From contig NZ_JAJEPS010000011.1 of NCBI RefSeq assembly GCF_020686965.1, positions 46,528 through 110,527 of the forward strand: 64,000 bases of DNA, in the 5' to 3' direction. Below the pieces are notes generated by a model, which worked only from the letters and a program-made list of their open reading frames with translations, made no database searches and was not told the origin of the DNA. The translations under genes were made by a program, and so were the position numbers. Within the stretch, counting starts at the first letter, position 1, and each line of letters begins with the position of its first letter. This DNA comes from Hominiventricola filiformis. Lineage in GTDB: Bacteria; Bacillota; Clostridia; Lachnospirales; Lachnospiraceae. Of this stretch, positions 32,474-40,593 are shown piece after piece.

Positions 32474-32998
32474 ATGAAAAAGTTAGAGGATTATGTGGTA
32501 AGTATTCCGGATTATCCGGAACCGGGAATTATATTCAGGGATGTCACCAGTATTCTGCAGGATGCGGAAGGACTGAAGCTTGCCATTGATAGTCTGCAGG
32601 CAGAACTTGACGGTCTGGATTTTGATGTGATTGCAGGAACCGAGTCCAGAGGATTTATCTTTGGTATGCCGATTGCATATAATCTCCATAAACCATTTGT
32701 GCTGGTTCGTAAAAAGGGAAAACTTCCAAGAGAGACCGTATCTGCAAGTTACGATCTGGAGTACGGAAGTGCAGAGATTGAAATGCATAAAGATTCCATC
32801 AAACCGGGACAGAAAGTAGTACTGATTGATGATCTGATTGCAACCGGAGGTACCATTGAAGCAGCTGCAAAGTTGGTGGAATCTCTCGGAGGTGAAGTGG
32901 TCAGAATTATTTTCCTGATGGAACTTGCTGGTCTGAAGGGAAGAGAAAAACTGAAAAACTACGATGTAAGAAGTGTTATCCGTTACGAGGGTAACTAA
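32474..32998 (+). CDS. apt: Adenine phosphoribosyltransferase
   Basis: A 174-residue purine-salvage enzyme forming AMP from adenine and PRPP. The start DYVVSIPDYPEPGIIFRDVT, the GTESRGFIFGMPIAY segment and the PRPP-binding loop VVLIDDLIATGGTIEAA are characteristic. AAGGAGAGA precedes the ATG. It lies between recJ and rel, a gene order common in Firmicutes (recJ-apt-rel). Its PRPP and purine substrates tie in with control by (p)ppGpp made by the next gene. Confidence 0.97.
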   Translation: MKKLEDYVVSIPDYPEPGIIFRDVTSILQDAEGLKLAIDSLQAELDGLDFDVIAGTESRGFIFGMPIAYNLHKPFVLVRKKGKLPRETVSASYDLEYGSAEIEMHKDSIKPGQKVVLIDDLIATGGTIEAAAKLVESLGGEVVRIIFLMELAGLKGREKLKNYDVRSVIRYEGN

Positions 32999-33048
32999 TA
33001 TCGTTACGAGCAGAGACAGAGATTAGATAGAAAAGCGGTGATTGGTAT

Positions 33049-35346
33049 ATGACGGAAGAACAGGCACGGGAAGTCCAGGAGGACGACAGAAGTATCAAGA
33101 AGATGGAAGATTTTACAAGCCCTGATGAACTTTATCAGGAGCTGGTAAAGAGTGTGATGAGATACCATCCTTCTACGGATCTTTCCATGATTGAAAAAGC
33201 ATATCAGGTGGCTAAGGCCGCGCATAAGGATCAGGTCCGTAAATCCGGAGAACCATATATCATTCATCCGTTGTGTGTAGGTATTATTCTGGCAGATCTG
33301 GAGCTTGATAAGGAAAGTATTGCGGCAGGTCTTCTGCATGATGTAGTGGAAGATACGCCGATGACGACCGAGGATGTGGCAGCAGAATTCGGAGATGAGG
33401 TAGCGCTTCTGGTAGACGGTGTTACCAAGCTGGGCCAGTTGAGTTATTCTGCGGACAAGGTAGATGAGCAGGCGGAGAATCTTCGAAAAATGTTCCTGGC
33501 CATGGCGAAGGATATCCGTGTTATCCTGATCAAACTTGCTGACCGACTGCATAATATGCGGACTCTGAAATACATGCGTCCGGAGAAACAGAAGGAAAAA
33601 GCACGTGAGACCATGGATATCTATGCGCCGATCGCACAGCGTCTTGGTATTTCCAAGGTGAAGATCGAACTGGATGACCTTGCATTGAAATATCTTCAGC
33701 CGGAGGTCTACTATGATCTGGTAGCACAGATTGCTGATAAGAAAAGTGTCCGGGAAAAATATGTGAAATCCATTGTAGCGGAAGTAAAACAGCACATGGA
33801 AAATGCGCATATCGAAGCAGATGTACAGGGACGTGTGAAACATTTCTTCAGTATTTATAAGAAGATGGTTAATCAGGATAAGACACTGGATCAGATCTAT
33901 GACCTGTTTGCAGTGCGTATTCTTGTGGATTCCGTGAAAGACTGTTATGCTGCACTTGGCGTTATTCATGAAATGTATAAACCGATACCAGGTCGTTTTA
34001 AAGATTATATTGCCATGCCGAAAGCCAATATGTACCAGTCTCTTCATACGACATTGATTGGTCCTAAGGGTCAGCCCTTTGAGATTCAGATTCGTACGTA
34101 TGAGATGCACAGAACAGCAGAGTATGGTATCGCTGCTCACTGGAAATATAAGGAGAGCGGCGGAAGTAATGAGCAGAATATCGAAGGAAAGAACAGTGCA
34201 GAAGCGAAGCTTACATGGTTAAGACAGATTCTTGAGTGGCAGCGGGATATGTCCGATAACCGGGAGTTTATGAGTCTCTTAAAGAGTGACCTTGACCTGT
34301 TCTCTGAGAGTGTATACTGCTTTACACCCGGCGGTGATGTAAAGACATTGCCGAACGGTTCCAATACGATTGATTTTGCCTACAGCATTCACAGTGCAGT
34401 AGGAAATAAAATGATCGGAGCCAGAGTCAATGGAAAACTGGTGCCTATTGAATATGTAATTAAAAATGGTGACCGAATTGAGATCATTACATCTCAGAAC
34501 TCCAGAGGTCCCAGCCGCGACTGGCTGAATACGGTTAAGAGTACCCAGGCGAAGAACAAGATCAATCAGTGGTTCAAGACAGAATTCAAAGAGGGAAATA
34601 TTGTCAAAGGTAAGGAACTGATTGCCCAGTACTGCAAGATGAAGGGAATTCCACAGGCGCAGGTAGTGCGTTCGGAATATCAGGAAGGTGTTTTGCGGAA
34701 ATACGGATTCCGGGACTGGGATTCTGTATTGGCAGCTGTCGGACACGGCGGTCTCAAAGAGGGCCAGGTTGTCAACAAGATGCTGGAGCAGTATGAAAAA
34801 GCCAAGAAGAAAGCTGTCACGGACGCTAAAATCATGGAGAGCGTCAGCGAAGCAAAAGAGCAGAAGATCAAGATCAGTAAGTCAAAGAGTGGTATTGTCG
34901 TTAAAGGTATTGATGATGTGGCCGTCCGTTTTTCCAAGTGCTGCAATCCGGTGCCGGGAGACGAGATTGTTGGTTTTGTTACTCGTGGACGCGGCGTGAC
35001 CATTCACAGAACAGACTGTGTCAATATGCTGCATCTGGCAGAATCAGAGCGTGAACGTCTGATTGATGCGGAATGGCAGTCCGGCCTGAAAGCACCTGCA
35101 GGTGAAAAATATACGACGGAGATCAAGATCTACGGAAACAACCGTACCGGTCTTCTGGTGGATATTTCCAGAACTCTCACGGAGCGTAATATTGATGTGA
35201 CGGCCATGAATGTCCGCACCAGCAAGCAGGGTACGGCGACGATTACCATCAGTTTTGATATTTCCAGCGTGGAAGAACTGAACCGGATCATCGACAAGCT
35301 GCGTCAGATTGAGAGCGTTCTGGATATCGAGCGTTCCGCCAGCTAA
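33049..35346 (+). CDS. relA: Bifunctional (p)ppGpp synthetase/hydrolase Rel
   Basis: A 765-residue long RSH enzyme. The HD hydrolase domain (about 50-200) has AAGLLHDVVEDTPMT, and the synthetase domain (about 230-350) has YDLFAVRILVDSVKDCYAALG and QSLHTTLIGPKG. The TGS domain has CFTPGGDVKTLPNGSNTIDF (as CFTPGGDV, GSNTIDFAYSIH), then a conserved cysteine segment FSKCCNPVPGDEI and a C-terminal ACT domain (NRTGLLVDISRTLTERNI). Both catalytic domains look intact, so it should make and degrade the alarmone. GCGGTGATTGG-type spacing gives a weak ribosome site. Confidence 0.96.
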   Translation: MTEEQAREVQEDDRSIKKMEDFTSPDELYQELVKSVMRYHPSTDLSMIEKAYQVAKAAHKDQVRKSGEPYIIHPLCVGIILADLELDKESIAAGLLHDVVEDTPMTTEDVAAEFGDEVALLVDGVTKLGQLSYSADKVDEQAENLRKMFLAMAKDIRVILIKLADRLHNMRTLKYMRPEKQKEKARETMDIYAPIAQRLGISKVKIELDDLALKYLQPEVYYDLVAQIADKKSVREKYVKSIVAEVKQHMENAHIEADVQGRVKHFFSIYKKMVNQDKTLDQIYDLFAVRILVDSVKDCYAALGVIHEMYKPIPGRFKDYIAMPKANMYQSLHTTLIGPKGQPFEIQIRTYEMHRTAEYGIAAHWKYKESGGSNEQNIEGKNSAEAKLTWLRQILEWQRDMSDNREFMSLLKSDLDLFSESVYCFTPGGDVKTLPNGSNTIDFAYSIHSAVGNKMIGARVNGKLVPIEYVIKNGDRIEIITSQNSRGPSRDWLNTVKSTQAKNKINQWFKTEFKEGNIVKGKELIAQYCKMKGIPQAQVVRSEYQEGVLRKYGFRDWDSVLAAVGHGGLKEGQVVNKMLEQYEKAKKKAVTDAKIMESVSEAKEQKIKISKSKSGIVVKGIDDVAVRFSKCCNPVPGDEIVGFVTRGRGVTIHRTDCVNMLHLAESERERLIDAEWQSGLKAPAGEKYTTEIKIYGNNRTGLLVDISRTLTERNIDVTAMNVRTSKQGTATITISFDISSVEELNRIIDKLRQIESVLDIERSAS

Positions 35347-35358
35347 GGAGGATTTTTT

Positions 35359-35991
35359 ATGTCGAGAGTACGTGTTTCCAGCGTTACAGTAGGACAGCTT
35401 GCAGTCAACTGTTGGTTTCTGATCAATGAAGATACAAAAGAAGCGCTGGTATTTGATCCAGGGGATCAGGCGGATAAAATTGTTCAGTATGCATCTGAGC
35501 AGGGCGTCAAGATTACAGCGGCACTCCTGACCCATGGACATATTGATCACATGGGTGGTGCGGATGCCCTTCGAAACCTGACAGGTGCAAAAGTATATGC
35601 ACTTCGGGAGGAAGAAGACCTTCTTCTGGATGCCAAGCAGAATCTGTCGGTCTACATTGCCAGAAAAGTGGTGACGTTTGCACCGGATGAGTTCGTGCAT
35701 GACGGACAGGAACTGGAACTTGCAGGGGTGAAGCTGGAAGTCTTCCACACACCGGGACATACGCCGGGCGGCGCATCTTACTACTGTGCGGAAGCAGGCT
35801 GTGTATTTTCCGGAGACACCCTGTTTCAGGGCTCTGTGGGAAGAACCGATTTTCCGGGTGGCAGCATGTCAGCCATTGTCCGTTCTGTGAAAGAGAAACT
35901 GTTTCTCCTGCCGGATGACACAAGAGTCTGCCCCGGACATGGGGATGAGACCAGTATCGGGTATGAGAAAAAATATAATCCGTTTGTTTAA
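35359..35991 (+). CDS. MBL-fold metallo-hydrolase (glyoxalase II-like, YqgX type)
   Basis: A 210-residue metallo-beta-lactamase-fold hydrolase. The metal ligands are in LTHGHIDHMGGAD (HxHxDH), FHTPGHTPGG and the later VFSGDTLFQ and VCPGHGDETSIG. The length without the C-terminal glyoxalase II extension matches the short YqgX/GloC type. It probably hydrolyses a thioester such as S-lactoylglutathione or another thiol adduct; the thiol is unknown. AAGGAGG precedes ATG. It is 12 bases downstream of rel and ends at a terminator. Confidence 0.88.
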   Translation: MSRVRVSSVTVGQLAVNCWFLINEDTKEALVFDPGDQADKIVQYASEQGVKITAALLTHGHIDHMGGADALRNLTGAKVYALREEEDLLLDAKQNLSVYIARKVVTFAPDEFVHDGQELELAGVKLEVFHTPGHTPGGASYYCAEAGCVFSGDTLFQGSVGRTDFPGGSMSAIVRSVKEKLFLLPDDTRVCPGHGDETSIGYEKKYNPFV

Positions 35992-36000
35992 GCGTGAAGG

Positions 36001-36049
36001 GGCCACTGTTTCATAGATAGGTAATCATCTGTGAGACGGTGGCTTTTTT
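36001..36049 (+). terminator. Terminator after the MBL-fold gene
   Basis: GCCACTGTTTCATAGAT pairs with ATCTGTGAGACGGTGGC (mostly paired with wobbles), then TTTTTT. It ends the apt-rel-hydrolase unit. Confidence 0.85.
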
Positions 36050-36092
36050 ATGCGTGGGGAAGTGCAATTCCCAGGTGGTTTATCAAGTCTTC

Positions 36093-36125
36093 GGGCAGAG
36101 ATTGAATTTATTCTTTCATATGCCC
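36093..36125. repeat. Short GGGCA...TGCCC hairpin repeat
   Basis: GGGCAGAG at 36093-36100 faces TGCCC at 36121-36125 over an AT-rich interior. It shares the GGGCAGA word with palindromes at 15763 and 38836. Confidence 0.3.
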
Positions 36126-36165
36126 AGATAGTGGAAAAGGAAAATTAGAAGAAAATTGAAACAGC

Positions 36166-37110
36166 TTAGTAAATTTCTAATTTTTCAGCAGCAAGATCAC
36201 ATGCTGTTTTTACCTTTTCATACATCAGCTGTATAGAAGTCAGTTCATCACATCCAGGATATGGGCGTACTTCAAGAGAAATTTTTGCCCTTTGTGTTCC
36301 AGGAGTTCGCGGGATATATCCACATTCAAACAGTTGTACAAACTGATCAGTTAATTCTTTCAGGTCAAAAGTGCCGCCATGCACTCCGATAGGTGGATGT
36401 GTATGGCCATAAAAATTGCTGTTTGGATCTAATACAGCATCACCAAGATGTACATGGATTAGTCCTGCACGTTGAGTTTCTTTGATTGCTGTTTCTAATG
36501 ATTCTTCCATCAAGGGTAGATGTGCAGTATCAATCATCAAATGTGCATTGGCAGCTCCATTTTTTTGGGCCTCTAACATAAAATCAGCGCAGTCCTTAAA
36601 TGGTCCAAGAATCAGTTTTTTGAAACGATGTCTTTCGATTGGTTCGATTGTAATTTCCATATGATAAGTACGACATAATTCAGCTAGTTCCAGAAAATAC
36701 TCCATAAAACGTTTCAATAATTCGGGACGCTTTTTAATGCCCTTGTCTGGACATGCAGCAAATACAATAATAGGAGATTCTGCCTCTGCTGCATAACAAA
36801 TATGTTTTTTTGCAAGGTTTAAAGCGTTTTTTCGATATTCTGGATTTTCACTACATGGATTAAATTCACCATCTATCTGAAATATTCCAGGAGCATTGTA
36901 ATGGAGTTTGATTTCATTTTTTTGCATACTTTGAATGCACAATTTTCTCATGCTTTCATCTTCTGGAAGAAATGTTTCAAAACTTTCATATGGTGTATTG
37001 TGGCAGCATGTCTGAATTGCTGCAAAATGTTGATAAGGATCTTCAAATGATTTTGGAAATAACATTGCAGGAGCAAATCCAAAACAAATACGAGATTGAA
37101 AATTGGTCAT
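36166..37110 (-). CDS. Sugar phosphate isomerase/epimerase-like TIM-barrel protein
   Basis: A 314-residue xylose-isomerase-like TIM-barrel (AP endonuclease 2 superfamily). Typical pieces are HYNAPGIFQIDGEFNPCSEN (as LHYNAPGIFQIDG), ITIEPIERHRFKKLILG with the metal-binding Glu, AHLMIDTAHLPLME with DTAH, and GLIHVHLGDAVLDPNS with His/Asp ligands. The metal site appears complete. The substrate is unknown. ATG 37110 follows AAGGAG. The gene is clearly more AT-rich than its neighbours, runs against them, and splits the MBL-fold/hemZ gene pair, all suggesting acquisition by transfer. Confidence 0.82.
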   Translation of the reverse strand: MTNFQSRICFGFAPAMLFPKSFEDPYQHFAAIQTCCHNTPYESFETFLPEDESMRKLCIQSMQKNEIKLHYNAPGIFQIDGEFNPCSENPEYRKNALNLAKKHICYAAEAESPIIVFAACPDKGIKKRPELLKRFMEYFLELAELCRTYHMEITIEPIERHRFKKLILGPFKDCADFMLEAQKNGAANAHLMIDTAHLPLMEESLETAIKETQRAGLIHVHLGDAVLDPNSNFYGHTHPPIGVHGGTFDLKELTDQFVQLFECGYIPRTPGTQRAKISLEVRPYPGCDELTSIQLMYEKVKTACDLAAEKLEIY

Positions 37111-37272
37111 AATTGTATTCTCCTTTTCTAAAAAAATGGTAGCATTGCACACGTCTGACGTCAATGAATTTTAAATATTCCAGGAAGATGGCAGACAAAT
37201 AAGGTTGCCACCGGGAGATATTTGAGTTACACTTTTTTCATAAGAGCGAAAAATGAGAGGATAGAACGATAG

Positions 37273-38748
37273 ATGATAGAAGTAATTGTAAATAGGCCAA
37301 GCTTTGAATATGATATTCATTCCCTGGTGAAAGCTTTCTTTCCACGGGAGGACGTGCAAGTCAGAGTACAGGATACATTTACGGATGATACCAAGATCCG
37401 GATGACAGTGCATTTCACGGACGACCAGGTGTCATTTTCCGTGACAGAAGACGGATGTCTGAAAGAAAATGGCGAGCAGGCCATTGACTACAGTGACCGG
37501 AAAGAAACAAAAAATCATCTGAAGCGTCTGATCTACCGGAAACTTTCAAATTATACAGGACAGGAGCTTCCCTGGGGAACGCTGACCGGTATCCGCCCTA
37601 CTAAGATTGCCATGGGACTTCTGGAGCAGGGCAAACGCAATGTGGAAATTGCGGAATATATGAGAAATACGTACTTAGCCAGCAAAGAAAAAGTGGCTTT
37701 AAGTGTTATGATTGCCAACAGGGAACAGTATGTCTTAAGAAATATTGACTACAAGGACGGTTACAGTCTGTATGTGGGAATTCCTTTCTGTCCGAGTATC
37801 TGCCTGTATTGCTCTTTCTCATCTTATCCATTGGAACGGTGGCGGAAACGGGTAGATGAGTATCTGGATGCATTATGCAAGGAACTGGACTATTTATCCA
37901 GCCGGTTCCGCTATAAAAAATTAAATACAGTTTATATTGGCGGCGGAACACCGACCACACTGGAGCCTTATCAGCTGGATCGTCTGTTGACGAAGATTCA
38001 GAGTTGCTTTGATACAGAACATCTGCAGGAATTTACTGTAGAGGCAGGCCGTCCGGACAGCATTACCAGAGAAAAATTACAGGTACTTCTTGATCACGGT
38101 ATTGATCGGATTTCCATTAATCCCCAGACCATGAATCAGAAGACGCTGGACATTATTGGCAGAAGACATACGGTGGTGCAGGTGCAGGAAGCATTTGCGC
38201 TGGCCCGAGAGATGGGATTTTCTCATATTAATATGGATCTCATCGTAGGACTTCCGAGCGAGACGTATGAGGATGTGGAACGGACCATGCAGGAAGTACA
38301 GAGGATGGCGCCGGACAGTGTGACGGTTCATTCTCTTGCCATCAAGCGAGCAGCAAGGCTTAGTCTTTTCAAAGATAAATATGAAGAGATGGGTCTGGAA
38401 AATAACATGCAGATCATGGATATGACCGCCAGATACTGTGCCGAGATGGAATTATCCCCCTATTATCTCTACCGTCAGAAAAATATGGCAGGTAATTTTG
38501 AAAATGTTGGTTATGCGAAAGTAGATAAGGCAGGCATCTACAACATTCTGATTATGGAAGAAAAACAGACTATTCTGGCAGCAGGTGCGGGGGCATCTAC
38601 GAAAGTAGTCCTTCCATCAGATCAGCCGGAAGTCATGGAAAGCCGGATTGAACGATGCGAAAATGTAAAAGACGTCAGCCAATACATTGAGCGAATCGAT
38701 GAGATGATCGAACGGAAAGAACAATTTTTCTGTAAAAATGGAATTTAA
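37273..38748 (+). CDS. hemZ: Coproporphyrinogen dehydrogenase HemZ (radical SAM)
   Basis: A 491-residue radical SAM protein. An N-terminal clostridial extension (about 1-160) is followed by the SAM domain with the iron-sulfur cluster motif in GIPFCPSICLYCSFSS, the SAM-binding YIGGGTPTTLE, and NMDLIVGLPSETYEDV. The C-terminal part reads YYLYRQKNMAGNFENVGY. HemZ is an oxygen-independent coproporphyrinogen-oxidase-like enzyme whose exact reaction is debated, since many carriers lack a full haem pathway. The ribosome site is weak (GAGAGGATAG). It ends at a terminator. Confidence 0.92.
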   Translation: MIEVIVNRPSFEYDIHSLVKAFFPREDVQVRVQDTFTDDTKIRMTVHFTDDQVSFSVTEDGCLKENGEQAIDYSDRKETKNHLKRLIYRKLSNYTGQELPWGTLTGIRPTKIAMGLLEQGKRNVEIAEYMRNTYLASKEKVALSVMIANREQYVLRNIDYKDGYSLYVGIPFCPSICLYCSFSSYPLERWRKRVDEYLDALCKELDYLSSRFRYKKLNTVYIGGGTPTTLEPYQLDRLLTKIQSCFDTEHLQEFTVEAGRPDSITREKLQVLLDHGIDRISINPQTMNQKTLDIIGRRHTVVQVQEAFALAREMGFSHINMDLIVGLPSETYEDVERTMQEVQRMAPDSVTVHSLAIKRAARLSLFKDKYEEMGLENNMQIMDMTARYCAEMELSPYYLYRQKNMAGNFENVGYAKVDKAGIYNILIMEEKQTILAAGAGASTKVVLPSDQPEVMESRIERCENVKDVSQYIERIDEMIERKEQFFCKNGI

Positions 38749-38755
38749 AAGAAAA

Positions 38756-38806
38756 GGGACTGTTGCAGAATAGATGGTGTCATCTATTCTATGACAGGCC
38801 TTTTTT
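38756..38806 (+). terminator. Terminator after hemZ
   Basis: AGAATAGATG-GTGT-CATCTATTCT is a perfect inner stem, extended by imperfect pairing of GGGACTGTT with GACAGGCC, followed by TTTTTT. Confidence 0.85.
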
Positions 38807-39209
38807 CGGTTCTGACAGTCAGTTTATGTTCTGCTGGGCAGATAAAAGCGAAAATTTCTATTCTGCCCGATGAATCAATCATAGTATCTGAAACTCTATA
38901 TAAATAGCATATTCTAGTGTTCGATTTGGATATATAAAGGAAGTGCAGTATTCTCTACCCACGAAAGTACTAATATTTGGGCAGTCGAAAAGCATGATAG
39001 TCTATATGTACAAATGCTCTTTGTATATGGCTGTTAAAATGAATTTTCAAGATTTCTGATATCTTCTTTGGGTATTAAACAATCAGGTCCATTTGTAATA
39101 GACTTAATTGACAAGAATGTGAAATAGTTCGGGTGTAATAATACAAAAAATAAAAATGAGGAAAAGAAAATTTTGCTGGAATAAGGCTCGATGACAGTCG
39201 GATACGTTC
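38807..39209. other. AT-rich intergenic stretch upstream of hisS
   Basis: This stretch of about 400 bases between the hemZ terminator and the hisS promoter shows no convincing gene. It contains a GGGCAGA/TCTGCCC hairpin (38836-38868), a second ATATTTGGGCAG word near 38982, and an isolated TTGACA at 39108 without a good -10. No T-box signature for histidyl-tRNA control was found. It may be an eroded insertion. Confidence 0.45.
38836..38868. repeat. GGGCAGA...TCTGCCC palindromic repeat
   Basis: Seven-base perfect arms enclose a 19-base AT-rich interior (TAAAAGC...CTAT). The left arm continues as GGGCAGATAA, similar to the ends of the foldback element at 15763-15935. Confidence 0.4.
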
Positions 39210-39238
39210 TTGACAGTGGCAAAACCGAAACGTATAAT
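39210..39238 (+). promoter_or_regulatory. Consensus sigma-A promoter of hisS-aspS
   Basis: TTGACA (39210-39215), exactly 17 bases, TATAAT (39233-39238): a full consensus match. Transcription should start near 39245, about 68 bases before the hisS ATG. Confidence 0.92.
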
Positions 39239-39312
39239 AGTCGGTAGGTGTGAGAAAAATCAGCAAAATACAGCTGTTTTCACAATACGTAATACAGAGA
39301 GGAACAAGATTT

Positions 39313-40563
39313 ATGCCTTTAAAGAAGAAACCGGTTACCGGTATGAAAGACATTCTGCCCGCAGAGATGCAGGTCAGAGATTATGTTACCGGACTGATTA
39401 AAGAAACCTATAAAAGTTTTGGATTTTCTCCGATTGAGACTCCGTGTGTGGAGCATATCGAGAACCTGTGCAGCAAACAGGGCGGAGACAACGAGAAGCT
39501 GATCTTCAAGATCATGAAGAGAGGCGAGAAACTGAATCTGGAGACTGCCCAGAGTGAGGCAGATCTGACCGACAGCGGACTTCGGTATGACCTGACGGTG
39601 CCGCTTTCCAGATTTTATTCCAACAATGCCAACGATCTGCCGACTCCGTTTAAAGCTCTGCAGATGGGCAGCGTATGGAGAGCTGACCGTCCCCAGAGAG
39701 GACGTTTCCGTCAGTTCGTTCAGTGTGATATCGATATCCTTGGTGAGCCGACCTGCCTGGCAGAGATCGAGCTGATCCTGGCTACCACCACACTGCTTGG
39801 AAAACTGAATTTTAAAGATTTCAAAGTACGCATCAATGAGCGCCGTATCTTAAAAGCAATGGCATCCTACAGTGGATTTACTGAGGATCAGTACGATCAG
39901 GTATTCATCATCCTTGACAAGATGGATAAGATCGGCTGGGATGGCGTGAAAGCAGAACTTATTGAGTCCGGCTATCCAGAAGCAAACGTAGAGAAATATG
40001 TCACCATGTTCGATGAGATGGAGAAGGCAGAAGATGCACTTGCGTACCTGTCAGAGAAGCTTTCCGGCGTTCTGGAAGAGGATGTGATTGAGAATCTCCG
40101 TACCATCCGCACCAGTGTAGAGGCAACCGCTGCTTCCAAGTTCCAGCTGGTATTTGACCCGACTCTGGTACGTGGCATGTCCTACTACACCGGAACCATC
40201 TTTGAGATCGAGATGGCAGAGTTTGGAAGCTCCGTAGCAGGCGGCGGCCGCTATGACAAGATGATCGGAAAATTCACCGGAAAGGATACTCCGGCCTGCG
40301 GTTTCTCTATTGGATTTGAGAGAATTATCACGATTCTTATGGAGCAGAATTTCCAGGTACCGGGTACCTCTGGAAAGAAAGCATTCCTGATCGAGAAAAA
40401 TATGCCTGCGGAGAAACTCTGTGAGGTATTAAAAGAGGCAAAGGCAGAGCGTGAAGCAGGTGCTCAGGTACTTGTAGCTCTGATGAATAAGAATAAAAAA
40501 TTCCAGAAGGAACAGCTTTCCAAAGAAGGCTACACGGAATTCAAGGAATTTTTCTGCAGATAA
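39313..40563 (+). CDS. hisS: Histidyl-tRNA synthetase
   Basis: A 416-residue class II synthetase. It has the family start PVTGMKDILPAEMQ, motif 2 SVWRADRPQRGRFRQFVQCD, the histidine-A segments LVRGMSYYTGTIFEIE and GGGRYDKMIGKF, and motif 3 PACGFSIGFERI. The C-terminal anticodon-binding domain (about 335-416) follows. ATG 39313 is preceded by GAGAGGAA; an in-frame GTG at 39250 has no ribosome site and overlaps the transcription start. It is cotranscribed with aspS 30 bases downstream. Confidence 0.95.
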   Translation: MPLKKKPVTGMKDILPAEMQVRDYVTGLIKETYKSFGFSPIETPCVEHIENLCSKQGGDNEKLIFKIMKRGEKLNLETAQSEADLTDSGLRYDLTVPLSRFYSNNANDLPTPFKALQMGSVWRADRPQRGRFRQFVQCDIDILGEPTCLAEIELILATTTLLGKLNFKDFKVRINERRILKAMASYSGFTEDQYDQVFIILDKMDKIGWDGVKAELIESGYPEANVEKYVTMFDEMEKAEDALAYLSEKLSGVLEEDVIENLRTIRTSVEATAASKFQLVFDPTLVRGMSYYTGTIFEIEMAEFGSSVAGGGRYDKMIGKFTGKDTPACGFSIGFERIITILMEQNFQVPGTSGKKAFLIEKNMPAEKLCEVLKEAKAEREAGAQVLVALMNKNKKFQKEQLSKEGYTEFKEFFCR

Positions 40564-40593
40564 TCTGCAGCGAGGAAGAGAGAGGTAAAAAAC

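Noticed and set aside
33004..34140. A 378-codon frame antisense to rel.
   Set aside because: It mirrors a well-conserved coding region, has no ribosome site and encodes a His/Phe/Ile-rich sequence without family features.
38807..39312. T-box leader for hisS (and likewise for trpS at 27613-27671).
   Set aside because: No AGGGTGGNACCGCG-like T-box sequence was found before hisS, and the gap before trpS is too short.
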